64,000 nucleotides of DNA from positions 7,378,001-7,442,000 of the forward strand of contig NC_088319.1 in assembly GCF_910592395.1 (NCBI RefSeq), read 5' to 3'. The translations under genes and the position numbers were made by a program. Source of the DNA: Lineus longissimus. Taxonomy: Eukaryota; Nemertea; Pilidiophora; Heteronemertea; Lineidae. This document shows, piece by piece, positions 58,601 to 64,000 of this stretch. Each line of letters begins with the position of its first letter. Position 1 is the first letter of the stretch. The notes beneath the pieces are model-generated. The model saw only the letters and a program-made list of their open reading frames with translations, did no database searches and was not told the origin of the DNA.

Positions 58601-61600
58601 AACCACTAGGCTATGAGGCTCCTCATATCCCCGGTTTGAATGTATCAAGCATGTTATCACACAGTCATTCATTAGTCCTCAATCCTGGGACTTGATGAAG
58701 TGTCATCATTAAATTGCGTCACCATTGTCTGTTTAATGCACCTTAAGCATGAAGAAAGGCCTGCTCTACTTAGCTAGGCCTAAATGTACCTCAAAGTTGT
58801 TCTTCGTCCCAGGTTTTGATGTATTCGAGCATGTCACCACATGCATATTCATTCCATGATGGATGATTTACCCGTATAGACTGTGTACGTGTTGTGAATA
58901 GCCAGGAATTTTAGTTCCTTGAAAGCCATGCCGGTTCATCAAGAAATACAATCCTGGGTTCTCCCCGGGATCGAAACCGGGCCCAATTGCGTGGTAGCCA
59001 GCAGTGTTAACCACTAGGCTATGAGGCTCCTCATATCCCCGGTTTGAATGTATCAAGCATGTTATCACACAGTCATTCATTAGTCCTCAATCCTGGGACT
59101 TGATGAAGTGTCATCATTAAATTGCGTCACCATTGTCTGTTTAATGCACCTTAAGCATGAAGAAAGGCCTGCTCTACTTAGCTAGGCCTAAATGTACCTC
59201 AAAGTTGTCCTTCGTCCCAGGTTTTGATGTATTCGAGCATGTCACCACATGTATATTCATTCCATGATGGATGATTTACCCGTATAGACTGTGTACGTGT
59301 TGTGAATAGCCAGGAATTTTAGTTCCTTGAAAGCCACCCCTGTTCATCAAGAAATACAATCCTGGGTTCTCCCGGGGATCGAAACCGGGCCCTATTGCGT
59401 GGTAGCCAGCAGTGTTAACCACTAGGCTATGAGGCTCCTCATGTCCCCGGTTTCAATGTTTCGAGCATGTTATCACACAGTCATTCAATAGTCCTCAATC
59501 CTGGGACTTGATGAAGTGTCATCATTAAATTGCGTCACCATTGTCTGTTTAATGCACCTTGAGCATGAAAAAAGGTCACTGCTTTAAGTTCAGATATGCT
59601 CTACTCAGCTAGGCCTAAATGTACCTCAAAGTTGTCCTTCGTCCCAGGTTTTGATGTATTCGAGCATGTCACCACATGCATATTCATTCCATGATGGATG
59701 ATTTACCCCTATAGACTGTGTACGTGTTGTGAATAGCCAGGAATTTTAGTTCCTTGAAAGCCATGCCGGTTCATCAAGAAATACAATCCTGGGTTTTCCC
59801 CAGGATCGAACCCGGGCCCAATTGCGTGGTAGCCAGCAGTGTTAACCACTAGGCTATGAGGCTCCTCATATCCCCGGTTTGAATGTATCAAGCATGTTAT
59901 CACACAGTCATTCATTAGTCCTCAATCCTGGGACTTGATGAAGTGTCATCATTAAATTGCGTCACCATTGTCTGTTTAATGCACCTTAAGCATGAAGAAA
60001 GGCCTGCTCTACTCAGCTAGGCCTAAATGTACCTCAAAGTTGTCCTTCGTCCCAGGTTTTGATGTATTCGAGCATGTCACCACATGCATATTCATTCCAT
60101 GATGGATGATTTACCCGTATAGACTGTGTACGTGTTGTGAATAGCCAGGAATTTTAGTTCCTTGAAAGCCATGCCGGTTCATCAAGAAATACAATCCTGG
60201 CTTCTCCCCGGGATCGAACCGGGCCCTATTGCGTGGCAGCCAGCAGTGTTAACCACTAGGCTATGAGGCTCCTCATGTCCCCGGTTTGAATGTATCGAGC
60301 ATGTTATCACACAGTCATTCATTAGTCCTCAATCCTGGGACTTGATGAAGTGTCATCATTAAATTGCGTCACCATTGTCTGTTTAATGCACCTTAAGCAT
60401 GAAGAAAGGCCACTGCTTTGATTTCAGATATGCTCTACTCAGCTAGGCCTAAATGTACCTCAAAGTTGTCCTTCGTCCCAGGTTTTGATATATTCGAGCA
60501 TGTCACCACATGCATATTCATTCCATGATGGATGATTTACCCGTATAGACTGTGTAGCCACCCCTGTTCATCAAGAAATACAATCCTGGGTTCTCCCCGG
60601 GATCGAAACCGGGCCCTATTGCGTGGTAGCCAGCAGTGTTAACCACTAGGCCATGAGGCTCCTCATGTCCCCGGTTTGAATGTATCAAGCATGTTATCAC
60701 ACAGTCATTCATTAGTCCTCAATCCTGGGACTTGATGAAGTGTCATCATTAAATTGCGTCACCATTGTCTGTTTAATGCACCTTAAGCATGAAGAAAGGC
60801 CTGCTCTACTTAGCTAGGCCTAAATGTACCTCAAAGTTGTTCTTCGTCCCAGGTTTTGATGTATTCGAGCATGTCACCACATGCATATTCATTCCATGAT
60901 GGATGATTTACCCGTATAGACTGTGTACGTGTTGTGAATAGCCAGGAATTTTAGTTCCTTGAAAGCCACCCCTGTTCATCAAGAAATACAATCCTGGGTT
61001 CTCCCGGGGATCGAAACCGGGCCCTATTGCGTGGTAGCCAGCAGTGTTAACCACTAGGCTATGAGGCTCCTCATGTCCCCGGTTTGAATGTATCGAGCAT
61101 GTTATCACACAGTCATTCATTAGTCCTCAATCCTGGGACTTGATGAAGTGTCATCATTAAATTGCGTCACCATTGTCTCTTTAATGCACCTTAAGCATGA
61201 AAAAAGGTCACTGCTTTAAGTTCAGATATGATCTACTCAGCTAGGCCTGAATGTACCTCAAAGTTGTCCTTCGTCCCAGGTTTTGATGTATTCGAGCATG
61301 TCACCACATGCATATTCATTCCATGATGGATGATTTACCCGTATAGACTGTGTACGTGTTGTGAATAGCCAGGAATTTTAGTTCCTTGAAAGCCATGCCG
61401 GTTCATCAAGAAATACAATCCTGGGTTCTCCCCGGGATCGAACCCGGGCCCAATTGCGTGGTAGCCAGCAGTGTTAACCACTAGGCTATGAGGCTCCTCA
61501 TATCCCCGGTTTGAATGTATCAAGCATGTTATCACACAGTCATTCATTAGTCCTCAATCCTGGGACTTGATGAAGTGTCATCATTAAATTGCGTCACCAT

Positions 61601-63412
61601 TGTCTGTTTAATGCACCTTAAGCATGAAGAAAGGCCGGCTCTACTTAGCTAGGCCTAAATGTACCTCAAAGTTGTCCTTCGTCCCAGGTTTTGATGTATT
61701 CGAGCATGTCACCACATGCATATTCATTCCATGATGGATGATTTACCCGTATAGACTGTGTACGTGTTGTGAATAGCCAGGAATTTTAGTTCCTTGAAAG
61801 CCACCCCTGTTCATCAAGAAATACAATCCTGGGTTCTCCCGGGGATCGAAACCGGGCCCTATTGCGTGGTAGCCAGCAGTGTTAACCACTAGGCTATGAG
61901 GCTCCTCATGTCCCCGGTTTGAATGTTTCGAGCATGTTATCACACAGTCATTCAATAGTCCTCAATCCTGGGACTTGATGAAGTGTCATCATTAAATTGC
62001 GTCACCATTGTCTGTTTAATGCACCTTGAGCATGAAAAAAGGTCACTGCTTTAAGTTCAGATATGCTCTACTCAGCTAGGCCTAAATGTACCTCAAAGTT
62101 GTTCTTCGTCCCAGGTTTTGATGTATTCGAGCATGTCACCACATGCATATTCATTCCATGATGGATGATTTACCCGTATAGACTGTGACCGTGTTGTGAA
62201 TAGCCAGGAATTTTAGTTCCTTGAAAGCCACCCCTGTTCATCAAGAAATACAATCCTGGGTTCTCCCGGGGATCGAAACCGGGCCCTATTGCGTGGTAGC
62301 CAGCAGTGTTAACCACTAGGCTATGAGGCTCCTCATGTCCCCGGTTTGAATGTATCGAGCATGTTATCACACAGTCATTCATTAGTCCTCAATCCTGGGA
62401 CTTGATGAAGTGTCATCATTAAATTGCGTCACCATTGTCTCTTTAATGCACCTTAAGCATGAAAAAAGGTCACTGCTTTAAGTTCAGATATGATCTACTC
62501 AGCTAGGCCTGAATGTACCTCAAAGTTGTCCTTCGTCCCAGGTTTTGATGTATTCGAGCATGTCACCACATGCATATTCATTCCATGATGGATGATTTAC
62601 CCGTATAGACTGTGTACGTGTTGTGAATAGCCAGGAATTTTAGTTCCATGAAAGCCACCCCTGTTCATCAAGAAATACAATCCTGGCTTCTCCCCGGGAT
62701 CGAACCGGGCCCTATTGCGTGGCAGCCAGCAGTGTTAACCACTAGGCTATGAGGCTCCTCATGTCCCCGGTTTGAATGTATCGAGCATGTTATCACACAG
62801 TCATTCATTAGTCCTCAATCCTGGGACTTGATGAAGTGTCATCATTAAATTGCGTCACCATTGTCTGTTTAATGCACCTTAAGCATGAAGAAAGGCCTGC
62901 TCTACTTAGCTAGGCCTAAATGTACCTCAAAGTTGTCCTTCGTCCCAGGTTTTGATGTATTCGAGCATGTCACCACATGCATATTCATTCCATGATGGAT
63001 GATTTACCCGTATAGACTGTGTACGTGTTGTGAATAGCCAGGAATTTTAGTTCCTTGAAAGCCACCCCTGTTCATCAAGAAATACAATCCTGGGTTCTCC
63101 CGGGGATCGAAACCGGGCCCTATTGCGTGGTAGCCAGCAGTGTTAACCACTAGGCTATGAGGCTCCTCATGTCCCCGGTTTGAATGTATCGAGCATGTTA
63201 TCACACAGTCATTCATTAGTCCTCAATCCTGGGACTTGATGAAGTGTCATCATTAAATTGCGTCACCATTGTCTGTTTAATGCACCTTAAGCATGAAGAA
63301 AGGCCTGCTCTACTTAGCTAGGCCTAAATGTACCTCAAAGTTGTCCTTCGTCCCAGGTTTTGATGTATTCGAGCATGTCACCACATGCATATTCATTCCA
63401 TGATGGATGATT
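52672..63412. repeat. Array section with 835-, 2875- and 3729-bp periods
   Basis: Full plus short monomer pairs repeat at 835 bp (unit marks 55158/55993 and 55566/56401). Unit marks 53099, 53914 and 54304 recur at 56828, 57643 and 58033 (+3729). Marks 57643, 58033, 58460 and 58868 correspond to 60518, 60908, 61335 and 61743 (+2875). Shared features include the CTCCCGGGGATCGAAACC variant and GAATGTTTCGAGC. Confidence 0.7.
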
Positions 63413-64000
63413 TACCCGTATAGACTGTGTACGTGTTGTGAATAGCCAGGAATTTTAGTTCCTTGAAAGCCACCCCTGTTCATCAAGAAATACAATCCTG
63501 GGTTCTCCCGGGGATCGAAACCGGGCCCTATTGCGTGGTAGCCAGCAGTGTTAACCACTAGGCTATGAGGCTCCTCATGTCCCCGGTTTGAATGTTTCGA
63601 GCATGTTATCACACAGTCATTCAATAGTCCTCAATCCTGGGACTTGATGAAGTGTCATCATTAAATTGCGTCACCATTGTCTGTTTAATGCACCTTGAGC
63701 ATGAAAAAAGGTCACTGCTTTAAAGTTCAGATATGCTCTACTCAGCTAGGCCTAAATGTACCTCAAAGTTGTCCTTCGTCCCAGGTTTTGATGTATTCGA
63801 GCATGTCACCACATGCATATTCATTCCATGATGGATGATTTACCCGTATAGACTGTGTACGTGTTGTGAATAGCCAGGAATTTTAGTTCCTTGAAAGCCA
63901 TGCCGGTTCATCAAGAAATACAATCCTGGGTTCTCCCCGGGATCGAACCCAGGCCCAATTGCGTGGTAGCCAGCAGTGTTAACCACTAGGCTATGAGGCT

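Larger units (their letters stand above)
33848..64000. repeat. SINE-bearing composite satellite array (about 427-bp monomer)
   Basis: Tandem monomers fill the window to its right edge; roughly 70 SINE heads are expected from 30 kb at about 418 bp. A full monomer holds half 1 (GGTTTGAATGTATCGAGCAT ... GTCATCATTAAATTGCGTCA), half 2 (GGTTTTGATGTATTCGAGCA ... CCATGATGGATGATTTACCC) and the minus-strand SINE-like segment. Half 1 and half 2 resemble each other over about 70 bases, so the monomer is an old dimer. Size classes are about 427 bp, about 408 bp (19-bp deletion after AAGGCC) and about 390 bp (37-bp deletion after TGTGTA). A 30-bp tandem duplication lies at 33,994-34,052. No transposon beyond the hAT-like one was seen. 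Confidence 0.95.

Noticed and set aside
36222-63624. Dozens of near-identical 64-95 codon minus-strand open frames starting MNDCVITC
   Set aside because: They are the satellite monomer read through the tRNA-like head. Amino-acid changes occur freely at the same points (S/G, L/Q, G/W), and indels alter the ends. They are conserved because the DNA is repeated, not because a peptide is kept.
33848-64000. CRISPR array
   Set aside because: Repeat units are about 400 bp, contiguous without unique spacers, and the window is eukaryotic.

Overview
The window is eukaryotic repeat-rich DNA, most likely from a marine invertebrate, and a deuterostome such as an echinoderm, hemichordate or lancelet is my guess. 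The reasons are spliced Harbinger genes, a DIRS-type retroelement, HARBI1-like, pogo-like and hAT-like DNA transposons, a tRNA-headed SINE and frequent AGGCCTA words. The species call is weak. I recognise no ordinary host gene. Almost every coding stretch is a transposon gene or a broken member of a multicopy, transposon-like family.

Layout, 1-31 kb. A minus-strand broken gene of unknown family (1.8-4.5 kb) has two SH3/Tudor-like folds, a coiled coil and a transposase-like C-terminal part. A decayed DIRS-like retroelement on the minus strand (6.9-9.17 kb) keeps RT thumb/RNase H and tyrosine recombinase. It abuts a truncated copy (A, 9.17-10.6 kb) of a large, apparently undescribed gene family. 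A second, longer copy (B) covers 10.97-17.77 kb on the minus strand and is split by a Harbinger element that sits exactly in one codon context. Four Harbinger elements or fragments follow one another at 13.55-25.6 kb. Each complete one has a plus-strand HARBI1-like transposase facing a two-exon minus-strand Myb/SANT-like gene. A pogo-like transposase pseudogene lies at 26.1-27.5 kb, a CRE (TGACGTCA) cluster at 28.2 kb, and a fifth, reversed and decayed Harbinger at 29.1-30.8 kb carries a nested repeat with nuclear-receptor half-sites.

Layout, 31.5-64 kb. This is one tandem satellite array running off the right edge. The monomer is about 427 bp (variants about 408 and 390 bp, from 19-bp and 37-bp deletions). 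It is composite: two diverged copies of an older roughly 200-bp unit, one of them carrying a tRNA-derived SINE-like segment with recognisable Pol III A and B boxes on the minus strand. Multi-monomer higher-order repeats are visible (periods about 835, 1263, 2078/4157, 2875, 3123 and 3729 bp). The only clear interruption is a 1,776-bp hAT-like non-autonomous transposon with 15-bp terminal inverted repeats and a 5-bp target duplication, itself carrying a smaller MITE.

How it fits together: the left half is a transposon graveyard with readable nesting order. The right half is a satellite that captured a SINE and then amplified in blocks. The most interesting items are the SINE-bearing satellite and its higher-order structure, the large unnamed gene family with a FEN/PIN-like region and Cys-rich tail, and a MITE inserted inside a splice donor. 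All coordinates and matches were read by eye.
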